64,000 bases of DNA. Source: JBGSMX01 sp963790405 (GTDB taxonomy: Bacteria > Actinomycetota > Coriobacteriia > Anaerosomatales > JAGXFU01). The stretch covers positions 10,768-74,767 of the forward strand of contig CAWBOJ010000001.1 of NCBI GenBank assembly GCA_963790405.1, in the 5' to 3' direction. The position numbers and the translations under genes are program-made. The notes under the pieces were generated by a model. The model saw only the letters and a program-made list of their open reading frames with translations, did not search any database and was not told where the DNA came from. Positions 9,092-18,244 of the stretch are shown here, piece after piece; within the stretch, counting starts at the first letter, position 1; every line of letters starts with the position of its first letter.

Positions 9092-9856
9092 ATGATCCTG
9101 GCAGTTGATATCGGCAACACCCAGACAGTTCTCGGCCTGTTCGAAAACGACGAGCTCGACGGGCACTGGAGAGTGTCCACGGACACCGCACTCACCACCG
9201 ATGAGCTCCGGGTCAAGATCGCGGGTCTGCTCGCGATCGACGGTCGTGCGTGGTCCGACATCGACGGCGTTGTGATCTCCTCGGTCGTACCCAAGCTGAC
9301 GACCACCTACGAACACGTCGCCGAGCGGGCGACCGGACGTGCCCCGATGATTGTGGGGCCCGGACTCAAGACCGGCATGCCGATCCACTACGACAATCCG
9401 CATGAGGTGGGGGCTGACCGCATCGTGAACGGAGTGGCTGCCTTCGCTGCCCTTGGCGGGCCGGTCGTTGTCGTGGACTTCGGAACCGCGACCACCATCG
9501 ATGTCATCGATGCAGAAGGTGCCTATCTCGGCGGAGCGATCGCTCCGGGCGTTGAGACAAGCGCCGAGGCCCTGTTCAGCAAAGCGGCCCGACTCTCGAA
9601 AGTCGATCTCGAAGCACCACCGAAGGTCATCGGCACCAACACGCGAGCCAGTGTCCAGTCGGGTCTTCTGCTCGGCGCGGCAGCGATGGTCGATGGTCTG
9701 ATTCGCAAGGTGTGGGCCGAGATAGGCACCGAGACGCCCATCCTGGCGACCGGTGGGCTCGCTCCGGACATGGCGCCGCTGTGCGAGACGATCACCGACG
9801 TCGACGTCGACCTCACACTCAAGGGACTCATGCTTATCTGGGAACGCAACGCCTGA
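9092..9856 (+). CDS. coaX: Type III pantothenate kinase CoaX
   Basis: A 254-residue protein, the usual length for CoaX. It starts with the ASKHA phosphate loop DIGNTQT (residues 5-11), carries the family motif PHEVGADR (about 102-109), the second phosphate motif DFGTATT (about 129-135) and GGAIAPG (about 149-155). CoaX phosphorylates pantothenate in the first step of coenzyme A synthesis; it depends on a monovalent cation and is not feedback inhibited by CoA. Reading is open much further upstream, but the ATG at 9092 with GGAGG at 9083 gives the correct family N-terminus. Confidence 0.94.
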   Translation: MILAVDIGNTQTVLGLFENDELDGHWRVSTDTALTTDELRVKIAGLLAIDGRAWSDIDGVVISSVVPKLTTTYEHVAERATGRAPMIVGPGLKTGMPIHYDNPHEVGADRIVNGVAAFAALGGPVVVVDFGTATTIDVIDAEGAYLGGAIAPGVETSAEALFSKAARLSKVDLEAPPKVIGTNTRASVQSGLLLGAAAMVDGLIRKVWAEIGTETPILATGGLAPDMAPLCETITDVDVDLTLKGLMLIWERNA

Positions 9857-9929
9857 AGACCGCAGGCGCTGACTTGATTCCTCAGCACCCAGCCTCGCCC
9901 GTATACCCGGGTGTCATGCTCGTATACTC

Positions 9930-9949
9930 TGTACACATATCTGTACACA
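9930..9949 (+). promoter_or_regulatory. Direct repeat TGTACACA, candidate operator
   Basis: TGTACACA occurs at 9930-9937 and 9942-9949, 12 bases apart and close to one helical turn. GTATAC also occurs twice nearby (9901 and 9922). The repeats lie about 75-95 bases before a small HTH gene. A role as its operator is only a suggestion from position. Confidence 0.35.
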
Positions 9950-10022
9950 CGCCCCGCATGCGTGACTGGCATTCCGCTGGTACGCGCTGCTACCGGGCAA
10001 GACGAGCGAGAGGGGGGCGTCC

Positions 10023-10637
10023 GTGAGGCTCTATCGCATCGGCGATAAGGTTGTCAGTCGCGAGAAGCTGTTCGAGGCTCTGGACGAACTGCTGGCCGAT
10101 CGCGAAGCGGGCGCGACGCAAGAGGAGGTCGCTCGAACCTACGGTGTGCAGCGGACCTTCGTGTCTATCCTCGAGTCGCTCGGTGAGATCCGGCGTGGTC
10201 CTCGAGCGGCTGTGGTCGGCTTTCCGATCGCGAATGCTGCGGAGATCGAAGCCATGGCCGAGCGCAAAGGCCTCGATTTCGTCCTCGTGTTTTCGCAAGA
10301 ACAACGAGAGTCGATCGAGAATCTCCCGGGACGGGACGTGTTCAACCGGCTGCTTGAGACGTTGGCGACCCTGCGCGATTACGATGTCGTGATCCTCATA
10401 GCGAGTGACTGGCGCATCGAGCTGATCGAGCGGATCCTCGGCGCGGAGGTCATCGGTATTCCGCTTGGAGCTTCACCGCTGCGTGAGGACGTGACGGTGG
10501 ACATGGTCGAACTCGAGGCACTCGTCGACGGCGTCCTTGCCGCCCGCGAGGCCAAGCCGCATTCGGGTCGGGTGAGCGGTGCGTTCAGAGACGCGGCCGT
10601 TCGTGCGAGGAGGTGGACGGAATCAAAGAAGTCGTAG
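10023..10637 (+). CDS. Helix-turn-helix protein of unknown function
   Basis: A 204-residue protein that I do not recognise as a named family. Residues about 30-55 (ATQEEVARTYGVQRTFVSILESLG) form a clear helix-turn-helix segment. The middle part (about 65-150) alternates hydrophobic strands and helices (AAVVGFPI, DFVLVFS, DVVILIASDW), suggesting a small Rossmann-like sensing or binding domain, and the C-terminus is basic. It is probably a regulator. Its last 25 bases overlap the next gene, implying coupled translation and a linked role. The start is GTG with GAGAGGGG just upstream. Confidence 0.6.
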   Translation: MRLYRIGDKVVSREKLFEALDELLADREAGATQEEVARTYGVQRTFVSILESLGEIRRGPRAAVVGFPIANAAEIEAMAERKGLDFVLVFSQEQRESIENLPGRDVFNRLLETLATLRDYDVVILIASDWRIELIERILGAEVIGIPLGASPLREDVTVDMVELEALVDGVLAAREAKPHSGRVSGAFRDAAVRARRWTESKKS

Positions 10638-11551
10638 GCATATCCATAGGCTCGTCCAAGCGCGATCACGAAGTCGAGATCGAGTTGCTTGGCGAGATGT
10701 TCCGCATCCGTCGGGAGGGTACCGACGGCGACATGACCAAGGCGGCCGCACGCTTCGCCGAGCTCGACGGCACGGTCGATGCCTTCGGCGTGGGCGGAAC
10801 CGACCTGTTCATGCGCGCTGCGGGTCGGGACTACTACCTGCGTGATATCAAGAAGCTTGTCAAAGACGTGCACAAGACTCCGGCTGTGTGTGGCACCGGT
10901 CTCAAGGGCGCGGTCGAGGGATCGACAGTACGCTACATGACCGACACTCTCGGTCTCAAGCTTGAAGGCAAGCGGTGTCTCGTACCTTCGGCGGTCGATC
11001 GCTATGGACTTGCCGAGGCGCTGTACAAGGCCGGGTGTGTCATGACCTATGGCGACCTGCTGTACTCGCTGGACATTCCGATCATGATCCACAAGTGGTC
11101 GTCACTTAACCGCTTCATTCACATCCTCGCGCCGATTGCCGTGCAGATGCCATTCGAGTGGCTCTATCCGACGGGCGACAAGCAGAACAAGCCCGAGCCG
11201 CAAACCGAGAGCAAGCACGCGCATCTGTACCGGGAAAACGACATCATCGCGGGCGACTTCCACTACGTGAAGAAGTACATGCCTCGCGACATGGCCGGCA
11301 AGTGGATCATCACCAATACCACGACAGCCCAGGATGTCGAGGACATGCGTTCGCGCGGGGTCGAGCTGCTCGTGACATCGACCCCCCGGCTCGATGGACG
11401 CTCCTTCGGCACGAACATCATCGAAGCAACCCTCGTGGCACTCAAGGGCGCGAGTGGCTCGCTCCCCGAAGCCGAGTACATCGACCTGCTTGCGCAGATC
11501 GGCTTCAAGCCAGATGTGCTGTGGCTTCAGAAGGAGCGCACTCCCGTCTGA
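10613..11551 (+). CDS. Quinate 5-dehydrogenase-like conserved protein
   Basis: A 312-residue protein opening with GISIGSSKRDHEVEIELLG and RREGTDGD, then DAFGVGGTDLF. I associate this N-terminal pattern with proteins annotated as quinate 5-dehydrogenase in other bacteria, but I see no proof of that activity and no aromatic-pathway neighbours. A central region (VCGTGLKGAVE) is Gly-rich, and the C-terminus (about 225-300) contains WIITNTTTAQDVEDM and VTSTPRLDGRSFGTN, which resemble a Rossmann-type half. The GTG start lies inside the upstream HTH gene, with AGGAG almost touching the start, so translation probably depends on the upstream gene. Confidence 0.55.
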   Translation: MDGIKEVVGISIGSSKRDHEVEIELLGEMFRIRREGTDGDMTKAAARFAELDGTVDAFGVGGTDLFMRAAGRDYYLRDIKKLVKDVHKTPAVCGTGLKGAVEGSTVRYMTDTLGLKLEGKRCLVPSAVDRYGLAEALYKAGCVMTYGDLLYSLDIPIMIHKWSSLNRFIHILAPIAVQMPFEWLYPTGDKQNKPEPQTESKHAHLYRENDIIAGDFHYVKKYMPRDMAGKWIITNTTTAQDVEDMRSRGVELLVTSTPRLDGRSFGTNIIEATLVALKGASGSLPEAEYIDLLAQIGFKPDVLWLQKERTPV

Positions 11552-11647
11552 GCTGGGGCGATGTGCCAGGCGAGGCATGTGACGTGAGCGCATGATCACA
11601 CGGCACCGGGTTTGCTACTTCGGTGGTGCGTGGGCTCCTTGGCGGGT

Positions 11648-11677
11648 TTGTCGAGGTGGTCGCGGCAGTGGTATTAT
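11648..11677 (+). promoter_or_regulatory. Promoter of the ccm operon
   Basis: A -35 box TTGTCG (11648-11653), an 18-base spacer and a strong -10 box TATTAT (11672-11677). Transcription would start at about 11684-11685, exactly where the conserved leader sequence GTTCAGGCAA begins. It is 115 bases before ccmE. No other convincing promoter is seen in the 240-base gap after the previous gene. Confidence 0.55.
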
Positions 11678-11684
11678 CCGAAGG

Positions 11685-11752
11685 GTTCAGGCAAGCAGGT
11701 GTACAAGCGGCGCGCGCTGTTCCTCGACCCCGCGCGGTCGACGCCCCTTTTT
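11685..11752 (+). promoter_or_regulatory. ccm 5' leader with hem-complementary sequence and hairpin
   Basis: The predicted transcript begins with GTTCAGGCAAGCAGG (11685-11699). Its first ten bases are the same as those at the start of the hem leader at 19782, and the whole 15-mer is the exact reverse complement of 19841-19855 in that leader. Further on, TCGACC (11724-11729) and GGTCGA (11736-11741) form a six-pair hairpin with loop CCGCGC, followed after six bases by TTTTT (11748-11752). This may be a weak attenuator, but the spacer before the T run and the short stem make termination uncertain. Confidence 0.45.
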
Positions 11753-11792
11753 CACCCGCTGAGACTTCGAGTCGGCGCTATTTGGGGAGTGG

Positions 11793-12473
11793 ATGCAGGT
11801 GAACAAGCGAGCCCGCAACAGGCTCATCGGTGTGACCGCGATCATCATCCTTGCGGCCATCGCCGTGGTTGCTTCTACCGGAAGTTCCGACGGCGCGTAT
11901 TACCGTCCCGTCGGGGAGGTCGTCAGCGATGCGACGCTGCTCGGAGAACGCGTGAGCGTCGGTGGATCTGTCGTCGCCGGGTCGTGGGACAAGAAGTCCA
12001 ACCCGATGCGCTTCTCGATTCGCGAAGAGGGGACCGACGACGGTGCTGTCATTGCCGTGGTGTACAACGGTGGTGTGCCCTCGACGTTCGGTGACGGCGT
12101 CGTGGCAATCGTCAAGGGCGAACTCATCGACGACAGCGGCACCCTCTACATCGACTCCAGCGACATGATCACGAAATGCCCCTCGAAATACGAGACGGCC
12201 ACGGGATCTGTGACTGTCGACAAGGCTTTGAGTCAACCGGAGGGTTCGACGTTCCCGGTCAGTGGCTTCGTGGTTGCAGGCTCGATCCAGCCCCCGGGCG
12301 GCGAGGTCCGTTTCGCTCTTGCCGATGAGGCCGGCACGAGTGAAATCGAAGTCTTGTGGGAAGGAGCCCTTCCCGCGGGTATGGATGACGGTTCGCAGGT
12401 GGTTGCGAGTGGCTCGCTCGAAAGCGGGCAGTTCATCGCATCGGACGTCGCACTCGCAGACAGCGAGAAGTAG
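11793..12473 (+). CDS. ccmE: Cytochrome c heme chaperone CcmE (CxxxY type)
   Basis: A 226-residue protein with one N-terminal membrane anchor (about residues 10-28) and a periplasmic OB-fold domain with the CcmE marks YYRPVGEV, RFSIREEG and VVYNGGVPSTF. The heme-attachment site reads TKCPSKYE (Cys at about residue 130), so it has CxxxY in place of the usual HxxxY. The CxxxY form is known from archaeal and Desulfovibrio-type Ccm systems. The C-terminal extension (about 140-226) looks like a second OB-like domain (FPVSGFVVAGS, RFALADE), which is longer than in E. coli CcmE (about 160 residues). First gene of ccmEFABCD. Confidence 0.88.
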   Translation: MQVNKRARNRLIGVTAIIILAAIAVVASTGSSDGAYYRPVGEVVSDATLLGERVSVGGSVVAGSWDKKSNPMRFSIREEGTDDGAVIAVVYNGGVPSTFGDGVVAIVKGELIDDSGTLYIDSSDMITKCPSKYETATGSVTVDKALSQPEGSTFPVSGFVVAGSIQPPGGEVRFALADEAGTSEIEVLWEGALPAGMDDGSQVVASGSLESGQFIASDVALADSEK

Positions 12474-12490
12474 ACGCATATCGACTAGAT

Positions 12491-12516
12491 CGCGCCGCCC
12501 GGTTGCGGGCGGCGTG
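12491..12516 (+). other. Intercistronic GC hairpin between ccmE and ccmF
   Basis: CGCCGCCCG (12493-12501) pairs perfectly with CGGGCGGCG (12506-12514) across a GTTG loop, and two more pairs extend the base. No T run follows, so it is not an intrinsic terminator. It could mark an RNA processing or stability site that sets the ratio of ccmE to ccmF transcript; that role is a guess. Confidence 0.5.
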
Positions 12517-12545
12517 CGCTATGACGGGAAGAGAGCGGAGATCGC

Positions 12546-14654
12546 ATGACCACACTTGGCAATCTGTTTCTGGGCTTGAGCGCCCTTGCGTCGCTTCTTG
12601 CGGTGATCTCGCTGTTCTGGGGTCGCGTCTTGGGCGCAAAGGAAGGCGAGAGCGTCACGAACATGGGCTACTTCCTCACCTTCGGGGTGATGGGAGCGCT
12701 TACGGTTTCGGTGGGCACTCTGCTGTCTGCCTTCTTCCGAGAGGACTTCGCGTTCCAGTACGTCGCCGAGAACCACTCGACCGATATCTCCGGCCTCTCG
12801 TGGCTGTACAAGATCTCCGGCGTGTGGGCTGGGCGTGAAGGATCCCTACTCTTCTGGGCCTGGCTGATCGCTCTGTTCGGTGGCTACATGGCCTGGAAGC
12901 GCATGTCGGAGACCGACGATCTGTCGAACATGTCGCTCGCGGTGTTCAACATCGTGCAGCTGTGCTTCACGGCCGCACTGCTCATTCCGCTGAACAACCC
13001 GTTCAAGGTCTCGCCGGCCGGCTGGGTCGGAGCGGATGGGGAACTGCTCGCCAATGTAGCAATGAACCCACTGCTTCAGCATTGGGCGATGATCTTCCAC
13101 CCGCCGACGCTGTTCATCGGCTACGCGGGTCTTGCCGTGCCGTTCGCTTTCGCGATCGGTGCTCTGATCGTCGGCGACGGTTCGAAGCGCTGGGTCACGT
13201 TTGTTGACCGCATTACCGTCTTCTCGTGGCTGTTTCTCGGCATCGGCATCGGCCTTGGCGCCATCTGGGCCTACGTCGTGCTGGGTTGGGGCGGCTACTG
13301 GGCATGGGACCCGGTCGAGAACGCATCGCTGCTCCCGTGGCTCACGGGTGTGGGATTGCTGCACAGCTTCACGGTCTATCGTCGTCGGGGCGGATTCAAG
13401 AAGTGGGCGGTCGTGATGGCGACTGCGAGCTTCATCCTGGTCATCCTCGGCACGTTCATCACACGTTCGGGCATCGTCCAGTCCGTGCATGCGTTCCAGC
13501 AAGGACTCGCTGTCGTTCTGGCTGTTCCTGGCCATGATGGTGGCTGCGGCTGCTGGCCGCGGCGATCGGTCTTGCGAGGCGGTCCCACGAGTTCTCGGGT
13601 GCCGATGACTTCGAGTCGCTCGCGTCCAAGGAGTCCTCGTACTACTTCAACAACGTGCTCATGCTGCTTGCGGCGATTATCGTGGCGTTGCTGACCATGG
13701 CGCCGGCTTTCGGGGGCAAGACCTACGGTGCTCCCACCTACGATGCGATTGCGCGTCCGGTGGGCATCCTTTACGTGCTCATCATGGCGGTCTGCCCGCT
13801 GCTCTCGTGGCGCAAGACCGCAGGTCCGCTGTTCTGGTCCAAGGCCAAGTGGCCGCTGATCGGGGCAGCAGTTGCCTCGATTCCGCTTCTGACGCTGTGG
13901 TACACGCACCTGCTTCCGATCTACCAGAAGACCGGAGCGACCGGCATTTCGAGCGTGGTGCACAACTTCTACGCCGTCGCCGGCATTGTTGTCGGGGCGT
14001 TTGCGGCAGCGATCTCGGTCTACTTGTTCGTCGAAGGTGCTCGCACGTCGTTCGCTGCGGCCAAGGGCGACGGCTTCTTCGCTCGCTCGGCTCGATCCTT
14101 ACGCAAGGCTCGCACACAATCGGGTGGCTACCTCACGCACCTCGGCATCGGCATCATCCTGATCGGTCTGGTTGGCTCGGCGATGTTCGTGGACGAGATG
14201 CTCACGCGTGCCTGACAACAGGCCGGGCGCCACGTTCGATGGCGGAGAACTACAAGTTCACGTATCAACGGCATCGACGACGAGGAACTGCCCAACGGCG
14301 ATGTCGAGAGCCAAGGCTCAACTTCTCGAGTCACGAAGGACGGCAAAGACGTCGGCGACGGTGAACGCCCGGCCAGATATCGTTCTTCCGCCAGCAGCAG
14401 ACCAAGCTCGAGGCGAGCGTGATGGTCGAGCCGCTGCAGGACGTGTTCGTCGTCTTCCAGGGCATCCAAGGACGAGCAGATCTCGATGCAGGTCAAGATC
14501 AACCCGCTTATCAGCTGGGTTTGGGTGGGCTTCGTGCTCACCATCGTCGGTACGTCGCTCGCGGGGTGGCCCAGAACCGCAGCTTGCCGCGGCTTCGGTG
14601 TCCACCAAGGGCTCGGGCAAGGCCAAGGCCAGCGCCAAATCGAAGAAGCGGTAG
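12546..14654 (+). CDS. ccmF: Cytochrome c heme lyase CcmF, frameshifted
   Basis: Spans about 700 codons, the right length for CcmF. The first 320 residues read cleanly and include the heme-handling WWD motif WGGYWAWDPVENASLLPWL (about residues 250-268) and conserved His (HPPTLFIGY). The frame then breaks near 13500 and 13545, resumes from about 13560 to 14200, and breaks repeatedly from 14200 to 14600, where CcmF-like pieces continue in alternating frames (MAENYKFTY, VEPLQDVFVVFQG, INPLISWVWVGF, ending KSKKR at 14652). Because all pieces are colinear and conserved, sequence errors are more likely than gene decay. CcmF joins heme from CcmE to apocytochrome c in the membrane. Confidence 0.85.
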
Positions 14655-14665
14655 GCGGTAGCGAG

Positions 14666-15396
14666 TTGGGGGACAGCTGCACCGATATCGCCGTGGAGGT
14701 CCGGGATCTCACCCGGACCTTCGGCGTGCGCAAAGCGCTCGATAGCGTCGAGCTTCGAGTTGCCGCGCGGCGCGTTCTTGTCGGTGTTCGGCCCCAACGG
14801 CGCGGGCAAGACGACGCTCGTGCGCATCCTGACCACGCTGTCGGTCCCGTCGAAAGGCGACGGTCAAGATATGCGGCCTCGATGTAGTGAGCGAGTCCGA
14901 CAAGCTGCGTAGCCGTATCGGGCTGATCAGTCACAATCCGTTGCTGTACCCCGATCTAACTGCCGAGGAGAACCTGCTGTTCTTCTCGGACATGTACGGC
15001 GTCGAGAATCCGCAGGAGCGCGTTCGGGACCTTCTGGTCTCGGTCGAACTCGACCACCGGCGACTCGATACGGTCGGCACGTTCTCGCGCGGGATGCTCC
15101 AGCGGCTCTCGATCGCTCGCGCGCTGCTGCACCGGCCCGAGATGCTCTTTCTCGACGAGCCGTACTCGGGTCTCGATCCGCACGCGATGGACATCCTCGA
15201 CACGTTGATCGCGCAGATTCGTTCGGATCACACGTTCGTGATGATCAGCCACGACCTCGATAAGGGTCTCGAGCTGTGCAGCCACGCGCTCATCCTCGCG
15301 CGTGGCAAGGTCGTGCTGTCCGAGGCCAAAGGCAACATCGACGCCGATGCATTCAAGGCCACCTACCGCTCGACCGTGGGCATGGGGGTGGCGTAG
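14666..15396 (+). CDS. ccmA: Heme exporter ATPase CcmA, frameshifted
   Basis: An ABC ATPase of about 240 residues. Walker A (FGPNGAGKTT) is encoded near 14790-14820, and the signature (FSRGMLQRLSIARAL), Walker B (MLFLDEPYSG) and switch His (MISHD) follow in the uninterrupted part from 14887. Two apparent extra G residues near 14762 and 14862 break the frame; correcting them gives a normal CcmA N-terminus. CcmA and CcmB form the ABC module that drives release of holo-CcmE. The TTG at 14666, eleven bases after the ccmF stop, is the likely start; GTG at 14693 is an alternative. Confidence 0.85.
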
Positions 15397-16140
15397 ATGG
15401 CCGATGAGTACCTGAGACGCGATCCCGGTGCCAAACGCGCAGGCAGTCTTTCGTGGCGCCAGTTCAAGGCGATTCTGCGCAAAGACATCGTCATGGAGCT
15501 GCGCACCAAAGAGATGGTCACTTCGATGGGCATCTACTCGCTGCTCACGATGGTCGTCTACCAGATCGCGCTCTCACAGGCGGGCTCGGCGTTCGACCCG
15601 CGCACTATCGCGGCAGGTCTGCTGTGGCTCGCATTCATCTTCACGTCGATGTTGGGACTGAACCGCTCGCTGGTGCACGAGAAGGATCAGGGCTGTCTCG
15701 AGGCCCTGCTTCTCTCGCCGATCGATCGCCCGGTCATCTTCTTCGCCAAGGCGACCGGCAACCTGGTCTTCCTTCTCATCGTCGAGACGCTTACCGTCCC
15801 GGTGTTCGCCTTCATGTTCTTGCAGGGTGGCGGGTATGGCGGGGCGTGGTGGATGATCCCGCTCGTGCTTCTCGGCGGCTCTCTCGGAGTTGCGGGTGTG
15901 GGCACGCTGCTCGCTACTATGTCGGTGAATACGAACGGCAAGGATTTCGTTCTTGCGGTACTGATGATTCCGCTGATGTACCCGCTTCTGCTCATGGCCG
16001 TGTCTGCAACATCTGCGGCCGTGCTTGGTGGAGATGGGTCCGTGAGTCAGTTCTGGACCGGGATGGCAGCGGTCGCAGGATACGACGCCGTGATGATCAT
16101 GGCGGCATACGCGTTGTACGAGTTCGTGGTCGGTGTCTAA
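15397..16140 (+). CDS. ccmB: Heme exporter permease CcmB
   Basis: A 247-residue protein with six predicted membrane segments. It starts with the cytoplasmic stretch FKAILRKDIVMELRTKEM, then FTSMLGLNRSLVHEKDQG (about residues 84-101), a hallmark of CcmB in which the loop Glu/Lys/Asp residues are conserved (normally FE.EREDGCLE). It is the membrane half of the CcmAB transporter. The ATG directly follows the ccmA stop codon with no gap, so the two are co-translated. Its length is close to that of other CcmB proteins (about 220-230). Confidence 0.9.
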   Translation: MADEYLRRDPGAKRAGSLSWRQFKAILRKDIVMELRTKEMVTSMGIYSLLTMVVYQIALSQAGSAFDPRTIAAGLLWLAFIFTSMLGLNRSLVHEKDQGCLEALLLSPIDRPVIFFAKATGNLVFLLIVETLTVPVFAFMFLQGGGYGGAWWMIPLVLLGGSLGVAGVGTLLATMSVNTNGKDFVLAVLMIPLMYPLLLMAVSATSAAVLGGDGSVSQFWTGMAAVAGYDAVMIMAAYALYEFVVGV

Positions 16141-16170
16141 GAGGCGCGATCGACTCGAGGAGGCATAGGC

Positions 16171-16923
16171 GTGAAACAGCTCAGGGTAGCCATAATTCTG
16201 CTACTCGTCGGCGGTCTTCTGACCACAGCGGCGTTCTTCATGGCGTTTTTCACCGCCGAGGTACAGGGCTTTGGCGAGGTGAGTTTCGAACAGCCGATCG
16301 ACACGGTGTTCCAGCAGGTAGGCAAGTCCGCTGAAGGTCTGTACTCGTACGGGCGGCCCTGGTTCAGCCAGAAGATCTTCTACTTCCACGTGCCGGTGGC
16401 CGAGGCGTCATTCCTCGTTTTGCTCATCTCGGCGATCTTCGCGGTGAGGTTCCTCATGACACGCCGACGTGAATCCGACACCAAGTCGAGAATTGCGATG
16501 GAGACGTCGCTTCTGTTCGTCGTGCTCACGATGATCATGGGTGTGCTCTGGACCAAGGCCTCGTGGGGCGTGTGGTGGGAGTGGGAGCCAAGACTGACGA
16601 CGTATTTCATCATGATGCTCATGATGATCGCGTACTTCGTGTTGCGGAATTCGATAGAGGACGAGGAGCGACGTGCGGTATATGGCGCGGTGTTCGCCAT
16701 ACTCGCTGCAATCAATGCGCCCATCTCGTTCATGATCACGCGCCTGATCCCGTCGAGCCACCCCGTCGTATTCCAGTCGGGCATGGCCAGTTCGAATCTG
16801 ATTCCGTTCATCGTCGCGCAGGTCGGGATGCTCATGGTGGGCTACGCGATCTACGCGATGCGCATGAACGAGGAGCAGCTTTCGTCACGTATCGATGAAG
16901 CGAAAGAGGCCCTTGAGGGCTGA
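16171..16923 (+). CDS. ccmC: Heme handling protein CcmC
   Basis: A 250-residue protein with six membrane segments. It has the first conserved heme-ligand His in YFHVPVAEAS (about residue 72), the Trp-rich motif WGVWWEWEPRLTTYF (about 130-144) and a second His in SSHPVVFQ (about 193). The usual WGxWWxWDxRLT has Asp; here it is Glu, a conservative change. CcmC loads heme onto CcmE at the outer face of the membrane. The GTG start is preceded by GAGGAGG at 16156-16162. It shares only this domain with CcmF and the downstream HemX-like protein. Confidence 0.92.
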   Translation: MKQLRVAIILLLVGGLLTTAAFFMAFFTAEVQGFGEVSFEQPIDTVFQQVGKSAEGLYSYGRPWFSQKIFYFHVPVAEASFLVLLISAIFAVRFLMTRRRESDTKSRIAMETSLLFVVLTMIMGVLWTKASWGVWWEWEPRLTTYFIMMLMMIAYFVLRNSIEDEERRAVYGAVFAILAAINAPISFMITRLIPSSHPVVFQSGMASSNLIPFIVAQVGMLMVGYAIYAMRMNEEQLSSRIDEAKEALEG

Positions 16924-17018
16924 CACGGCGTAGGCAGGCGGCGCGTGGCTTTTGTCGGCCGCGCCGGACACGGTATCGATCGCGCCTCGAAGGCGCGTGA
17001 AGGGAGGTCGGACTCGAC

Positions 17019-17207
17019 ATGGAGGCCACCAACGCGGAGCTCTACAGGTTGGCGATAGCTGACGCACCGTATGTGATTGCGGCTTACGGCATACTCTGGC
17101 TGGCGTTTGTTGGGTACGTGACCATTGTTCTTCGCCGGATCATGCGGCTCGAGAAGCAAGTCGTGGTCCTTGAGGATTCGGTCGCGCGTCGCACAACCGA
17201 CGCCTGA
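17019..17207 (+). CDS. Small membrane protein, CcmD-like
   Basis: A 62-residue protein with one membrane segment (about residues 17-39), ending on a basic, Arg-rich cytoplasmic side (RRIMRLEKQ) and followed by a short coiled tail. This matches CcmD, a small protein that stabilises the CcmABC-CcmE complex and helps release holo-CcmE. CcmD proteins have little sequence conservation, so the call rests on size, topology and position right after ccmC. AGGGAGG lies about 14 bases before the ATG. Confidence 0.7.
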   Translation: MEATNAELYRLAIADAPYVIAAYGILWLAFVGYVTIVLRRIMRLEKQVVVLEDSVARRTTDA

Positions 17208-17376
17208 GCACACGGTATTCTCTGCGGCCGCAGCACGGGTAGCGTGCGGCAAGTTGGACGTATGTCTGTGCTGTTCGTCGCTGGCAAGGGCGTTCGTCTA
17301 GAATGAGGGCACTGAAGCGGCCACGCACGTTGCGTGCCCGCAGACCCGTCAGGCCCCCGGACTGAGAGGAGCTGCC

Positions 17377-18222
17377 GTGCTCGAGCAGCTGGCGGTCGTC
17401 ACCCGCTGGTTCTCCCTCGCGTTGCTTGTCGGCGCGACTGTGTTGTACGCATACCAGTTCCTCATGAAACGCGAGACGCTCGCGTGGTGGGTACGGTTCA
17501 TGACCGGCGCGGGCACTCTCATGCTCACCGCTGCCATCGGGCTGCGCTCGTCGGTCTCAAACGGCACCGAGCTGGTGGGCCCTCACAACACGCTCGTGCT
17601 GCTCGCGTGGGCGCTGCTGATGGTCTACTTCGCAGTCGAACACTTCATCAAGAACAAGACGTACGGAGCGGTACTTGTTCCGGTCGCTGTTGCTCTGCTG
17701 GTTGTCGCGCAGTTCCTGTCCGGGGCGCAACCCTCCGGCCTGACGGCCGATGCGATCTTGCAGCTCGATAGCTGGCGCGTGGGAATCCATGTCGCCTTGA
17801 TCGTGTTTGCCAATGCCGGTTTCCTCATCGCAGGTGCGGCGAGCATTCTCTACACTGTTCTGGGGCGTCAGCTGAAGCGTCACAAGACCGGTCCGATGCT
17901 TGATCGGCTACCTTCGCTCGCACAGGCACAGATGATTGCACGACGTGCCGTCGTGCTGGCGTTTCCGGCATACACCGCCGGAATGGTTCTCGGCACCATC
18001 CGCGCTGTTGAGACGGATGTGTCGGGCTGGTACGCAGATCCGCGGGTGATGATTTCCGGACTTGTGTGGCTCGTCTTCGGCCTCTACTTGGTGCTTCTGT
18101 ATCGGCACGGTGTGTCGGGTCGTGCGGCTTCTTGGATAGCGATCGTCGGGACCGTGCTCGTCGTTGTGCTTGCGGTAGTGGCGAGAACTCTCCCGGTCGG
18201 GTTCCACATCTTCGCTCTGTAG
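17377..18222 (+). CDS. HemX/CcsA-like cytochrome assembly membrane protein
   Basis: A 281-residue protein with eight hydrophobic segments and the layout of the HemX/CcsA/CcmC superfamily. Conserved His residues appear at GPHNTLVLLAW (about residue 69), VEHFIKN (about 87) and SWRVGIHVALI (about 136). No full WWD motif is visible (WYADPRV is the nearest match), which fits HemX better than CcsA. HemX proteins are encoded next to hemA and are linked to control of glutamyl-tRNA reductase abundance. Here it sits between ccm and the tetrapyrrole genes. A -10-like TAGAAT lies at 17299-17304, suggesting its own promoter. Confidence 0.75.
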   Translation: MLEQLAVVTRWFSLALLVGATVLYAYQFLMKRETLAWWVRFMTGAGTLMLTAAIGLRSSVSNGTELVGPHNTLVLLAWALLMVYFAVEHFIKNKTYGAVLVPVAVALLVVAQFLSGAQPSGLTADAILQLDSWRVGIHVALIVFANAGFLIAGAASILYTVLGRQLKRHKTGPMLDRLPSLAQAQMIARRAVVLAFPAYTAGMVLGTIRAVETDVSGWYADPRVMISGLVWLVFGLYLVLLYRHGVSGRAASWIAIVGTVLVVVLAVVARTLPVGFHIFAL

Positions 18223-18244
18223 GCTACAACCACGGGGGCTGGGT

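Noticed and set aside
11612..11792. A gene in the gap before ccmE
   Set aside because: The open frame there is Arg/Cys-rich, has no ribosome binding site and overlaps the promoter and leader; it continues as a shadow of ccmE.
13500..14654. Programmed frameshifting in ccmF
   Set aside because: There are at least six breaks at unrelated sites without slippery sequences or pseudoknots, and similar breaks occur in many unrelated genes.
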